DNA from: Leptospira jelokensis
Lineage (GTDB): Bacteria; Spirochaetota; Leptospiria; Leptospirales; Leptospiraceae
Direction of reading: 5' to 3'
Assembly: GCF_004769635.1 (NCBI RefSeq)
Contig: NZ_RQGH01000033.1
Coordinates: forward strand, 124,001 to 188,000
DNA: 64,000 nucleotides
In this document: piece after piece, positions 34,811 to 43,806 of the stretch
Layout of the letters: each line of letters opens with the position of its first letter
Position numbering within the stretch: the first letter of the stretch is position 1
The notes under the pieces: model-generated
The model's input: only the letters and a program-made list of their open reading frames with translations
Databases searched by the model: none
What the model was told of the DNA's origin: nothing
Position numbers and translations under genes: made by a program

Positions 34811-35709
34811 TATTTTTCACCAAATGCTGTGATCGTATTAAAATGAATTTCGACAGTGTCGCGAAAGTCCCTAGCGTATCCACCTGCCAAGGTCACAACA
34901 CAGGGAATGTTCTGTGATTCGGCAAATTTTCTTACCATTTGATCCCTTTCCTTCAGACCTTTCATGGATACTTTTAGTTCTCCCAGTGAATCATCTTCAT
35001 AAGGATCAGCCCCTGCAACATAATAAATAATATTCGCATCAAAATCCTTTCGAATTTGTTTTAATGATGTATCTAATATCGATAAATATTCATCGTCCTT
35101 TGTGTTCGGTTCTAAATTCACATCTAAGTTAGATATTTCTTTCTTGGGGTAAAGATTACCTTGGTGCATCGAAAATGTGTAAACTTTGTCATCATGTTGA
35201 AAAATATACGAATTGCCATTGCCTTGGTGAAGGTCTAGGTCAATGATAAGGGCATTTTGATTTGGTTTTGTTTCACGTTGTTTACGAATGGCAATCGCAA
35301 CATCATTCAAATAACAAAATCCTTCTGCCTTGTCAGGGAAACTATGATGGTAACCGCCACCCATATTAAAACCAAATCGGTGTTTGTCGCAAAGTTCACT
35401 GGCGTAAATCGTCCCACCAACTCCATACATAAAACTTTCCACAATACTTCGATTTAACGGTAATTCTGAATACATGGTTCGTGCAGTGTGCTCGTAACCA
35501 AAAAGATCGTCTAAGTATTCTTTTGTGTGAACCAATTCTAATTCTGCATCATCTGCCTTTTTTGGTAAAAGGATGTCGAAGGAAGCATACACTGGATCTC
35601 TTTTGACACGGTTGTATAAATGTGAATATTTATGAGCGGGGAAAACATGACCAGGTAATTCGAGGTTGTACGAAGAATGGTAAATGAGAGCGAGTGCATT
35701 TGATGCCAT
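34810..35709 (-). CDS. histone-deacetylase-family hydrolase (class IV/HDAC11-like)
   Basis: A 299-residue zinc hydrolase of the HDAC superfamily, from a different branch than the gene at 17561. Marks: HVFPAHKYSHLYNRV at the start, GGGYHHSFPDKAEGFCYLND (paired His and the class IV-like pattern), the zinc Asp and His in IDLDLHQGNGN, and the third ligand in VAGADPYEDDSLG. HDAC11-type enzymes remove acyl groups, including long fatty acyl groups, from lysine. The ATG at 35709 fits family N-termini; a GTG at 35739 is also open. It leads the operon with the hypothetical and phosphatase genes. Confidence 0.88.
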   Translation of the reverse strand: MASNALALIYHSSYNLELPGHVFPAHKYSHLYNRVKRDPVYASFDILLPKKADDAELELVHTKEYLDDLFGYEHTARTMYSELPLNRSIVESFMYGVGGTIYASELCDKHRFGFNMGGGYHHSFPDKAEGFCYLNDVAIAIRKQRETKPNQNALIIDLDLHQGNGNSYIFQHDDKVYTFSMHQGNLYPKKEISNLDVNLEPNTKDDEYLSILDTSLKQIRKDFDANIIYYVAGADPYEDDSLGELKVSMKGLKERDQMVRKFAESQNIPCVVTLAGGYARDFRDTVEIHFNTITAFGEK

Positions 35710-35801
35710 TAAATTGAACTTTTTTTCGAAAAATGACACAAGTCAATTCAATCCATACAATTTACTTGCAGGAAAAAACAAAAAAGCCAAGGTTAGGGTC
35801 T

Positions 35802-37238
35802 ATGCCGGAAGACGATAAAATCCCAAAAAAACGCACAAAAATTATCTGTACCATTGGACCTGCTTCAGCAAACCGCGAAACCATTCTCAACTTGATTTAT
35901 GCAGGTATGGACCTGGCCCGTATGAATTTTTCTCATTCCACTCATGATTACCATAAAGAAATCTTTGAGTTACTCAGAGAATGTGAACAGGAATCGGGCA
36001 AATCCATTGGGATATTGGCAGATTTACAAGGGCCAAAGATACGTACGGGTAAACTTGGGTCTGGCCCCATCGAATTGAAATCGGGTGACCAAATCGCCAT
36101 CAACAATAAAGGCGATTTTTTGGGGGACAAAAATGAGATCGGTTGCACCTACCAATACATTTTAAATGATATCGACGTTGGGCATAAAATTCTTATCGAT
36201 GATGGGAAACTTGCTTTTGTTGTAAAATCCAAAACAAAAGACCGAGCCATTTTGGAGACGGTGATTGGTGGAGTATTAAAAGACAATAAAGGGATCAATT
36301 TACCAGGGACTCCCATTTCAGCACCTGCCCTCTCGGAAAAAGACATAGAAGACTTACAATTTGCACTCTCACTTGGTGTTGACTATATTGCATTATCGTT
36401 TGTTAGACGAGCAAGTGATTTAGAAATGGCGCGCCAATTCATGAAAGATAGTTATGCTGGCCTCATTGCAAAGATAGAACGACCTGAAGCCATTCAAAAC
36501 ATAGAAGAAATCATCGATCATTGTGATGGAATTATGATTGCAAGGGGAGACCTTGGAGTAGAACTCGATACACAATATGTCCCAATCATCCAAAAAGAAA
36601 TGATCACAAAACTAAACCAACGCGGAAAACCAGTGATTACCGCCACACAAATGTTAGAGACCATGATCGACAACCCACGTCCAACAAGGGCTGAGGCAAG
36701 TGATGTGGCAAATGCGGTTATGGATGGAACAGATGCAGTGATGTTGTCAGGCGAAACAGCTTCTGGTAAATACCCAGTGGAAACTGTCAAAACGATGACA
36801 AGTATCATCCAAGCGGCCGAGGAATCAGAAATATACTTATCTCATTTGCGAAGTATGGACCGATCCGAATTTGAAGTGGAACGAACTGCTCTCGGTAGTG
36901 CCGCAGAATCAATTTCCCGTTCCATTCATGCGAAAGCGATTATCAATTTCACTCGTTCAGGTTATTCATCACTTTTATCATCTGAATTTCGTCCCTTAAA
37001 TCCGATTTATTCTTTCACTCCTTTTTTAGGAACCGCAAGGAAGATGCAATTGTTTTGGGGGGTGGAATCTTATGTGATGCCGATGATGGATAAGTTTCCC
37101 GATATGATTGCGTTTATGAGTAAAACACTTAAATCAGAAGGAAAATTAAAATCTGGCGATACAGTTGTGATTTTATCTGGGGCACCAGGTTCTGTTGCAC
37201 AAACAGTGGATTTTATCCAAATCCACAAAATCAAGTAA
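35802..37238 (+). CDS. pyk: pyruvate kinase
   Basis: Glycolytic enzyme converting phosphoenolpyruvate and ADP to pyruvate and ATP; 478 residues from this start, the usual family length. Signatures: KIICTIGPASANRETI, MNFSHSTHDYH, ADLQGPKIRTG, the catalytic lysine in IAKIERPEAI, MIARGDLGVEL, and the K+/Mg2+ region ATQMLETMIDNPRPTRAEASDVANAVMDG. The frame is open to an upstream start at 35733, but that 23-residue extension is not conserved-looking and would overlap the divergent gene's possible start; AGGG lies just before the ATG at 35802. The stop overlaps the convergent flavoprotein by eight bases. Confidence 0.96.
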   Translation: MPEDDKIPKKRTKIICTIGPASANRETILNLIYAGMDLARMNFSHSTHDYHKEIFELLRECEQESGKSIGILADLQGPKIRTGKLGSGPIELKSGDQIAINNKGDFLGDKNEIGCTYQYILNDIDVGHKILIDDGKLAFVVKSKTKDRAILETVIGGVLKDNKGINLPGTPISAPALSEKDIEDLQFALSLGVDYIALSFVRRASDLEMARQFMKDSYAGLIAKIERPEAIQNIEEIIDHCDGIMIARGDLGVELDTQYVPIIQKEMITKLNQRGKPVITATQMLETMIDNPRPTRAEASDVANAVMDGTDAVMLSGETASGKYPVETVKTMTSIIQAAEESEIYLSHLRSMDRSEFEVERTALGSAAESISRSIHAKAIINFTRSGYSSLLSSEFRPLNPIYSFTPFLGTARKMQLFWGVESYVMPMMDKFPDMIAFMSKTLKSEGKLKSGDTVVILSGAPGSVAQTVDFIQIHKIK

Positions 37239-38475
37239 GATAGTTTTTTCGAATTCCTTGGGCGGCGATCACACTTGTCGTCCAGGCATTTTGAAAATTA
37301 AACCCACCTGTAATTCCATCTACATCAATCACTTCTCCAACAAAGTACATTCCGGGGCAAATTTTACTTTCCATGGTTTGGAATTGGATTTCCTTTCGAC
37401 TCACACCACCAGCGGTTACAAACTCATCCTTAAATACACCTTTTGCTACCATTTGTATTTTTTTTTGCGTTAGGTTTAAGGATAAATTGCGAATTTCAGA
37501 TTTGCTTAAATCGGAATAACGTTTGTTATCTGGAATATTTGATTCCTTTAGTATCCAATCAAAAAAACGCGAAGGCAGTTTCCATTCGGGATTTGCGGAT
37601 AGTTTTTCTTTGGGAGAAACTTCTTTTTTTTTCCAATAGGTTTCTTCCACGATTTGTGTGGTTTCACCACAAACCCAGTTGATTGATAATTCAACTTTGT
37701 AATTGGCTTCAAACAAGGTTCGTGCTTCCCAAGCAGAAAGTCTTAATGCAGCTGGCCCACTCAATCCCCAGTGGGTGATGAGGATTGGACCTTTTTGTGG
37801 TTTGCCCTTTGGTAAAATTTTGATCTCTGCATTGGGAATGACAAGTCCTGTTAATTCCATCAAATCGGTATTTTCTAAAGTGAGCGTGAATAACGAAGGC
37901 ACCGGATCTACGATGGTATGATTCAGTTTTTCCAATATACTCCAAATTTTTCGGTTAGAACCAGTTGCCATCACAACGATATCAAAAAATTCTTCTTTAC
38001 CGCCCTCCCATAATAAACGAAACTTTGCAATTTGATTTTCTAGTTGGTAAATTCCGACTAACCCTTGTTCAAAGTGAATCGGGATTTTATACTTTTGGAG
38101 TTCATTCAAAAAACAATTGATGATCGTTTCGGATTTATCTGTTGAGGGGAACATGCGACCATCGGCTTCTGCTTTGAGAGCCACACCTCTTTTGGCAAAC
38201 CATTCGATTGTGTCCTTCGGTTGGAAACGTTCAAAGGCCCAACGCAATTCTTTTTGGCCACGGGGATACTTTTCTGATAGAAGATCTGGTTCAAATAATT
38301 GATGAGTGACATTACATCTGCCACCACCAGAGACACGAAGTTTTGCTAACGGTTCTTTAGATCTTTCGAATATTTGAATGGATGCCTTTCCTTCCAAATG
38401 TTCAAATATCTGTAGAGCAACAAAGCAACCTGAGGCACCAGCCCCAATGACTGCAATTTTGGGTTTAGGTCCCAA
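37231..38475 (-). CDS. HI0933-family flavoprotein (BaiN-like NAD(P)/FAD oxidoreductase)
   Basis: A 414-residue FAD-binding protein. The dinucleotide motif is IAVIGAGASGCFVALQIFE, followed by KLRVSGGGRCNVTH, the hallmark of the HI0933/BaiN group, a second nucleotide motif around DIVVMATGSNRKIW, and the C-terminal GEVIDVDGITGGFNFQNAWTT. Members reduce flavin-linked substrates; for most, including this one, the physiological reaction is not established. It is three bases downstream of the glyoxalase-family gene and overlaps pyk by eight bases at its 3' end. Confidence 0.88.
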   Translation of the reverse strand: MGPKPKIAVIGAGASGCFVALQIFEHLEGKASIQIFERSKEPLAKLRVSGGGRCNVTHQLFEPDLLSEKYPRGQKELRWAFERFQPKDTIEWFAKRGVALKAEADGRMFPSTDKSETIINCFLNELQKYKIPIHFEQGLVGIYQLENQIAKFRLLWEGGKEEFFDIVVMATGSNRKIWSILEKLNHTIVDPVPSLFTLTLENTDLMELTGLVIPNAEIKILPKGKPQKGPILITHWGLSGPAALRLSAWEARTLFEANYKVELSINWVCGETTQIVEETYWKKKEVSPKEKLSANPEWKLPSRFFDWILKESNIPDNKRYSDLSKSEIRNLSLNLTQKKIQMVAKGVFKDEFVTAGGVSRKEIQFQTMESKICPGMYFVGEVIDVDGITGGFNFQNAWTTSVIAAQGIRKNYLT

Positions 38476-38478
38476 GTT

Positions 38479-38901
38479 TTACCACTCTCCAGAATTTGGC
38501 ATGGAAACCCATGGTTCTTTTGGTGGTAAGGGATTCCCTTTTTGTAATAACTCAATGGAAATTAAATCAGGTGACCTAACAAAAGCCATACGACCATCCC
38601 TGGGAGGTCTGTTGATCACAACACCCATCGATTGAAGTTTTTCACAAAATTCATATATATGATCCACTTCATAAGCAAGATGGCCAAAATTCCTACCGAC
38701 AGAATAAGGTTCTGCCTGCTCCCAGTTATAAGTAAGTTCGATTTCAGAAGCACTCTCTTCTCCTGTGTTTAAAAACACGAGGGTGTATTTTCCTTCAGGG
38801 TAATCTTTCCTACGTGAGATTTTTAATCCCAGCCCATCCACAAAAAAATGAAGGGAATTCTCCAAATTTTGAACTCGGATCATCGTATGTAAATATTTCA
38901 T
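38479..38901 (-). CDS. glyoxalase I-like VOC protein
   Basis: A 140-residue vicinal-oxygen-chelate protein resembling lactoylglutathione lyase, which converts the hemithioacetal of methylglyoxal and glutathione. Possible metal ligands are in their usual places: H5 in YLHTMIRV, Glu in IELTYNW, His in GHLAYEV and Glu in SIELLQ. The two repeated beta-alpha-beta modules are visible. Small size and complete ligand set favour a true GloA, but substrate choice in VOC proteins is hard to read. It is followed by the flavoprotein after three bases. Confidence 0.85.
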   Translation of the reverse strand: MKYLHTMIRVQNLENSLHFFVDGLGLKISRRKDYPEGKYTLVFLNTGEESASEIELTYNWEQAEPYSVGRNFGHLAYEVDHIYEFCEKLQSMGVVINRPPRDGRMAFVRSPDLISIELLQKGNPLPPKEPWVSMPNSGEW

Positions 38902-38916
38902 ATATTTAACTTTCTA

Positions 38917-40101
38917 TTATCTAAAAAAATAAACAATCAGAAATACCCAAGAGAAATACTTGGGAACTTCGACGGTTAACCATTGTTTTTTTCCTTCAAG
39001 CAACTTGCCTAAAGAATAAAAGGAAAATACAAGTAATACAAATACAGAGCAGACCTCTAAAAGACTAAACAAATGCATTCGTTTTAAAAAGTACAAAGTA
39101 AGTATGGTAGGAATTGCAAATTGAAATCCTAAGTACACCCGGTAGATGGTTTGTCCTGAAGGGATTCGAAAAACAGAATTATATACCTTATGTGTGAGTT
39201 CCAATTTGTGGTGTGACAACCAAACCTTGGGATCTCTTACCCCGCGGTCGATAGACATTTGTAAATCATCTGGCCGAACAGAAGGGTATGAAAAAAACGA
39301 AACAACACCTTGCCATTTGTATTTCGTTTGGATCAAATCCGAAAACAAATCTTTTAACACATGTACATTTGCATTGATTGGATCATAATTGTGCAGTTGG
39401 GTGGTGAGTCCATAACGAGGTTCAAATGTTTCCTCACAATATGTGCCAAAAAGTTTATCCCAAACAATGAAAACTCCACCATAGTTTTTATCAATGTATT
39501 CGGGATTCATCGCATGGTGCACTCTATGGTGAGACGGCGTGACAAATATTGCTTCAAACCAATTAGGAAGTTTTTTGATTGTACGGGTATGAACCCAAAA
39601 TTGATACGTTCGGTTGAGTGCATCAATGATGAGATAGGATTCAACTGGGAAACCTAGGAGTGCGAGAGGCAAATAAAACATACCAATCCCAATGTTACGA
39701 ATGAAAGATTGCCGTAGCGCAACAGACAAATTAAACTCTTCACTTGAATGGTGGACCACATGTGAGGCCCAAAGGATTTTGATTTCATGGCTATACCGGT
39801 GTGCCAGGTAAAACAAAAAATCCAAAAGCACAAACAATACGATCCAATGTAAAAAGGAATTTGTCCCAAGAAAAACTTTACTAAGTCCCTCGACACCGAT
39901 TGATAAAGCGTATAATTTCGAATAAATAAATACAATTCCAAGTAAAATGATACCATCGAATATGCGACTGAGAACACCCAAACTCAAATCAGCAAGTGTG
40001 TCTTCGTAAAAGTAAAAATCTTTTTTTGTATACCGAGTGTAGACAATCTCGATGAGCATCAATATAAAATAAAATGGAACGATGGTTTCGATCAGTCTCA
40101 T
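38917..40101 (-). CDS. fatty-acid hydroxylase/sterol-desaturase family protein, copy 1
   Basis: A 394-residue integral membrane di-iron oxygenase. Histidine boxes: HRYSHE, HVVHHSSEE and PSHHRVHH, with further histidines in LWLSHHKLE. About seven membrane helices; C-terminal helices after the catalytic part make it longer than the copy at 45009, as in alkylglycerol monooxygenase-like members. It would hydroxylate or desaturate a lipid, but the substrate is not readable. It lies 15 bases upstream of the glyoxalase-like gene. Confidence 0.85.
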   Translation of the reverse strand: MRLIETIVPFYFILMLIEIVYTRYTKKDFYFYEDTLADLSLGVLSRIFDGIILLGIVFIYSKLYALSIGVEGLSKVFLGTNSFLHWIVLFVLLDFLFYLAHRYSHEIKILWASHVVHHSSEEFNLSVALRQSFIRNIGIGMFYLPLALLGFPVESYLIIDALNRTYQFWVHTRTIKKLPNWFEAIFVTPSHHRVHHAMNPEYIDKNYGGVFIVWDKLFGTYCEETFEPRYGLTTQLHNYDPINANVHVLKDLFSDLIQTKYKWQGVVSFFSYPSVRPDDLQMSIDRGVRDPKVWLSHHKLELTHKVYNSVFRIPSGQTIYRVYLGFQFAIPTILTLYFLKRMHLFSLLEVCSVFVLLVFSFYSLGKLLEGKKQWLTVEVPKYFSWVFLIVYFFR

Positions 40102-40218
40102 ATGTTACCTTAAGGATTTTTATCGATGAAAGGATTAAGGAAAGCAAGTATCTTTCCTAGGATTCAATTGAGAAATATAATTTTAAATTGGAGATTGGCC
40201 CAGTGGCTAAGTGTTCAG

Positions 40219-40265
40219 AACTTGTTCGTTTTTGGAAGCCTACTTTAAACAATAACGAACAAGTT
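40219..40265. terminator. inverted repeat downstream of the Mla operon
   Basis: Perfect 12-bp arms AACTTGTTCGTT (40219-40230) and AACGAACAAGTT (40254-40265) with a 23-base spacer, two bases beyond the stop of the last gene of the lipid-transport operon. Probable transcription end; no clear T-run. Confidence 0.55.
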
Positions 40266-40267
40266 TG

Positions 40268-40879
40268 TTATTTCAATTGTTTACTCAATTCGAGATTCAT
40301 TTCAGATAAAGTTTTACTCAAACCAGAGTTCCAACCAATCACAAGAGATTCTGCATCCTTTTTTTCAATAGTGGTGTATTCTTTGTATGTTTTCCGAAAC
40401 ACAGGAGCAGAAATACTATCCTTATCTTCATACACAACAACTTCAAATTCGATGACAGCCTTTGGTTCTTTGGAACGAAAGTCACCGTACAATTGAGAAA
40501 GGTTTAATTCGATAAAATGGGTGATACTAACTCTGGTATGAAGGTTTGCATCCCATTCAAAATTCCCGGAACGGAGCAGTGATTTCGAAAATTCCTCTTT
40601 GAAATTATGAGCAGGTGGAATGAAAAACCCATTATAAAAATCGGATTCATACACCACATTGTCTTTACGGTAAACAAACTCTTTTCCTTCAAACCTCGGA
40701 GAAATGAATACTTTTCTCACAAGAAATGTTCTGGGCTTGGGAGAGACAAACAATGGTTTGGTTTCAGTTGTTTCCATAAGAAAAAATCTTTTTTCAGGAA
40801 AGGTTTTGGTGACTCCAAAACATTGGGTAAACAACATACTCGTCGCGATAAACAATAAAATTCGAATTGATATTTTCAT
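40268..40879 (-). CDS. Mla/Pqi-type transport auxiliary lipoprotein
   Basis: A 203-residue lipoprotein (signal MKISIRILLFIATSMLFTQC, cysteine 20). The body resembles the ABC-transport auxiliary component family that includes PqiC: a strand pattern around RTFLVRKVFISPRFEGKEFVYR and ENVVYESDFYNGFFIPP-like residues, and a C-terminal helix SKTLSEMNLELSKQL. It follows the MCE gene by five bases, where PqiC-like outer-membrane lipoproteins usually sit. It probably links the MCE ring to the outer membrane. Confidence 0.75.
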   Translation of the reverse strand: MKISIRILLFIATSMLFTQCFGVTKTFPEKRFFLMETTETKPLFVSPKPRTFLVRKVFISPRFEGKEFVYRKDNVVYESDFYNGFFIPPAHNFKEEFSKSLLRSGNFEWDANLHTRVSITHFIELNLSQLYGDFRSKEPKAVIEFEVVVYEDKDSISAPVFRKTYKEYTTIEKKDAESLVIGWNSGLSKTLSEMNLELSKQLK

Positions 40880-40884
40880 TTAAA

Positions 40885-41832
40885 TCATTTCCAAAGTTTA
40901 GACTTGTTTGGTGCATCTCCAAACAGGAACTGTGAAGGGTATTTTTTTGCATTGGCAGTAACTTCCTTTAAGTCTTCCGAAGCAATGCGTAAATTTTCAA
41001 TGGAAGTGGAAATATCTCCTTGGTTCGAAGCCAGTAGGGTATCCAACCGTTTTAAAGTTGTTTGTAACTGTGTGACAGATTGGTCTAGTTTTTTAGGAAG
41101 GTTTTGTGTTTCGGGACTTGCAATCAGAGATTTTACTTCTCCATTTGTTTTCCGAAGGTCCACCAATAAAGATGTGGCTTCCCTAGACAAATCTCCCAAT
41201 CGCGCATCTAAAATGGTTTGGTTTAAATTTTTGATGAGATCTCCCACACCTAACAATATTTTATCGACGTCTGCTTTTTCTACCTTGTCAAAAAACTTAT
41301 CAACTGAAGCAGTAAACCTTGAGATCGTACTTGGAGCAGAAGGAATATATACAGTTTTTGGTTCCCATTCTATTGAGAGAGGTGGATTTTTTTCAGGATT
41401 TAGATAATCCACTTCTAAATATGCAGTTCCAGTCAAACCTTGTGAAGCAAGGCGTACCCTGAGCCCACTTTGGATCATCCTTTGGACTGTTTTTTTCAAA
41501 TCATTCCCGTAAACACCTTTCACAAAATCAGGAACCGACATTTTAATGAGAACATACCTTCCATAACGAAGGGCAGTATCATCGTTTAATTTCTCTGCAT
41601 ACTCATTTTGCACAAAGGTGATCTCTTGGACCGTTCCTACTTTTACACCTCGGTGTTTGACGGGAGATCCGATATCCAAACCTTGCACGGATTCATCAAA
41701 GTATGTTTCTAAACTCACTGACCTTTGGAAAATATTCCCTGCAGTAAATACAATGAGAAATAAAATCAATGTAAAAAAACTAACTAATACAAATACACCA
41801 ACTTTGAAATAAATTTTATTGGATTGGTTCAT
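40885..41832 (-). CDS. MCE-domain lipid transport protein (MlaD-like)
   Basis: A 315-residue substrate-binding protein of an Mla-type lipid ABC transporter. One N-terminal membrane helix (VGVFVLVSFFTLILFLIVF) precedes the MCE domain (SVQGLDIGSPVKHRGVKVGTVQEI ... LRVRLASQGLTGTAYLEVDYL), then a long coiled-coil-like region (residues ~180-290) that may form a periplasmic tube or needle. It overlaps mlaF by four bases. The system moves phospholipids between the inner and outer membranes. Confidence 0.9.
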   Translation of the reverse strand: MNQSNKIYFKVGVFVLVSFFTLILFLIVFTAGNIFQRSVSLETYFDESVQGLDIGSPVKHRGVKVGTVQEITFVQNEYAEKLNDDTALRYGRYVLIKMSVPDFVKGVYGNDLKKTVQRMIQSGLRVRLASQGLTGTAYLEVDYLNPEKNPPLSIEWEPKTVYIPSAPSTISRFTASVDKFFDKVEKADVDKILLGVGDLIKNLNQTILDARLGDLSREATSLLVDLRKTNGEVKSLIASPETQNLPKKLDQSVTQLQTTLKRLDTLLASNQGDISTSIENLRIASEDLKEVTANAKKYPSQFLFGDAPNKSKLWK

Positions 41833-42596
41833 AAGGATACTTCCTCCTGTGGGATACGATTGAAAAACTGACGGACAAATGGATCCTTCGACTTCTCTTT
41901 TAAATCTTTAGGTTTCCCTTCTGCAATGATCCCTTTTTTGGATTTGTCGAGAACGATGACACGATCTGCCATCGTAAAAACAGAAGGCAATTCATGTGTT
42001 ACAATAACAAATGTTACACCAAGAGTTCGTGATAACCGAATGATGAGATAATCAAGTTCCACGCTGGTAATCGGATCAAGACCAGCACTTGGTTCGTCCA
42101 AAAAAATAATTTCAGGGTCCATTGCCATGGCACGAGCAATGGCTGCCCTTTTTTTCATCCCACCTGATAATTCAGACGGTGTTAGATGCGCAAAAGGGAA
42201 AAGACCTACCATTTTTAATTTGGTCATCACAATTTCATTCATAATGGGTAAAGGAAGGTTTGTAAACTCTTCCAACGGTAATCTTACATTTTCTAACAGG
42301 GACATAGAACCGAACAAAGCACTTTGTTGGTACATCACACCAATTCGATTCCAAATTCCTACCTTCTGTTTGCCCTCTGCTTGGACAATGTCATCCTCAT
42401 CGATCCAAATCTTGCCACTAAAGGGTTTCGTTAACCCAATCATATTTTTCAGAACAGTCGATTTTCCACAACCAGAGCCACCGAGAATTCCAAAAATCTC
42501 TCCTTTGTAAACATCAAAGGATATATCTTCCATGACAACAGAATGTCCATATCCAGTTGTTAGGTGTTCGACTTTAATGATTGGTTTCTCTTTCAT
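41829..42596 (-). CDS. MlaF-like ABC transporter ATPase
   Basis: A 255-residue ATPase. Walker A GGSGCGKST (residues 39-47), Q-loop region YQQSALFGSMS, the ABC signature LSGGMKKRAAIARAMAMD, Walker B IIFLDEPSAGLDP and the H-loop in VTHEL. The start is the ATG at 42594-42596, which overlaps the mlaE stop as ATGA; an open extension to 42731 lies inside mlaE in another frame and is not real. It powers lipid transport with the permease and MCE protein encoded beside it. Confidence 0.93.
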   Translation of the reverse strand: MKEKPIIKVEHLTTGYGHSVVMEDISFDVYKGEIFGILGGSGCGKSTVLKNMIGLTKPFSGKIWIDEDDIVQAEGKQKVGIWNRIGVMYQQSALFGSMSLLENVRLPLEEFTNLPLPIMNEIVMTKLKMVGLFPFAHLTPSELSGGMKKRAAIARAMAMDPEIIFLDEPSAGLDPITSVELDYLIIRLSRTLGVTFVIVTHELPSVFTMADRVIVLDKSKKGIIAEGKPKDLKEKSKDPFVRQFFNRIPQEEVSL

Positions 42597-43717
42597 ATGC
42601 GTAGATAAAAATATAATACAGAAAAAATCCCATCTAAGATGGAGACAAGGATGATGGATCCAACAACTGCCGAAGTTGTAGATTCCCCCACAGCACCTGC
42701 GCCAGACGCTGTCTTCAAACCACGATAACATCCAATGGATGCAATGATCATTCCAAAAAAATAAGATTTAAGCAGTCCACCTAATATATCGGAAAGTCCA
42801 ACAGCAATGTTCACTTGGTTTACGAAGGTAACAAGAGGAAATCCAAAGCTAACAAGGACCACTGCTCCACCAATGAGACCAAACAAATTGAATACAATTG
42901 TCAGGAGTGGAGTGACAATAAGGGAAGCCACAAGCCTTGGGATGATGAGAAATTGTACAGGAGGAAGGCCCATAGTTGTGAGTGCATCAATCTCTTCCGA
43001 AACTTTCATGGTTCCAAGTTCTGCAGCAAACGCGGATCCCGATCGTCCCGATAAAATAAAAGCGGTCATCAGTGGTCCGAGTTCCCGAAAAAGAGAAAGT
43101 CCAACCAAGTTAGCGACAAAGATCTCCGCGCCAAACCTTCGCATCGGAATGGCAGACTGGAAGGACATGATAAGTCCAAGTAAAAACCCAATCATGGCAA
43201 TGATGGGAAACGCATTCACACCCATGGATTCAGCTACCCGGAAGCTGTCTTTCCATCTGATTTTGGATGGATGTAAAAAAGACCGCCAAAAGGAAACTGT
43301 GAGTTCCCCAGTAAAGGTTACTAGGTATTTGAATTCCAATAAGGAATCAATTGTAAGTTTTCCGATTTGTTCTGATTTTCGTAAGGCATCGGCTAACTGC
43401 TCTTTGTATTTTTTGCTATCGTCATTCGTGATATTCAATCGATATTGAAACTTTTCGTCTAATCCAAATAAGGTGAACTGGATCTTTCTTGATTCACATT
43501 CAAGACGGACTAATTTTAGAAATGAAATTCCGGAACTATCAGCTTCTTTTAAATCATTTGCATGAATCGAAATATTTCTGGGTAAATCTTTTTTTAAGTG
43601 ATCCAAAAACCGGTTCCAGTCCTTGGAAACTTCCATTGTGTTAAAAACGATGGGTAAGTGGATTTCTAATGTATTCCCCTCCCTCAAAAATGATGATTGC
43701 CTTTGGTTTGTTTCCAC
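42593..43717 (-). CDS. MlaE-like permease fused to an N-terminal STAS domain
   Basis: A 374-residue protein. Residues ~10-115 form a STAS (MlaB-like) domain, with DLKEADSSGISFLKLVRL at the place of the switch serine. Residues ~120-374 are an MlaE permease (RFGAEIFVANLVGLSLFRELGPLMTA, SGRSGSAFAAELGTMKVSEEIDAL). In E. coli MlaB and MlaE are separate; here they are one chain, and no separate mlaB is present. It starts the operon permease-ATPase-MCE-lipoprotein, each joined by four- or five-base junctions, and diverges from the AraC regulator gene. Confidence 0.92.
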   Translation of the reverse strand: METNQRQSSFLREGNTLEIHLPIVFNTMEVSKDWNRFLDHLKKDLPRNISIHANDLKEADSSGISFLKLVRLECESRKIQFTLFGLDEKFQYRLNITNDDSKKYKEQLADALRKSEQIGKLTIDSLLEFKYLVTFTGELTVSFWRSFLHPSKIRWKDSFRVAESMGVNAFPIIAMIGFLLGLIMSFQSAIPMRRFGAEIFVANLVGLSLFRELGPLMTAFILSGRSGSAFAAELGTMKVSEEIDALTTMGLPPVQFLIIPRLVASLIVTPLLTIVFNLFGLIGGAVVLVSFGFPLVTFVNQVNIAVGLSDILGGLLKSYFFGMIIASIGCYRGLKTASGAGAVGESTTSAVVGSIILVSILDGIFSVLYFYLRI

Positions 43718-43806
43718 GTTCCAAACGTAAAACTAATTGGGAAGGAACGCTAGGCAAGTGATTTTATTTTACATTCTAAGGCAATTCTTAAGAGTCTACT
43801 ATACCG

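Noticed and set aside
42597..42731. Upstream extension of the MlaF frame
   Set aside because: It lies inside mlaE in another frame; the ATGA overlap start gives the family N-terminus.
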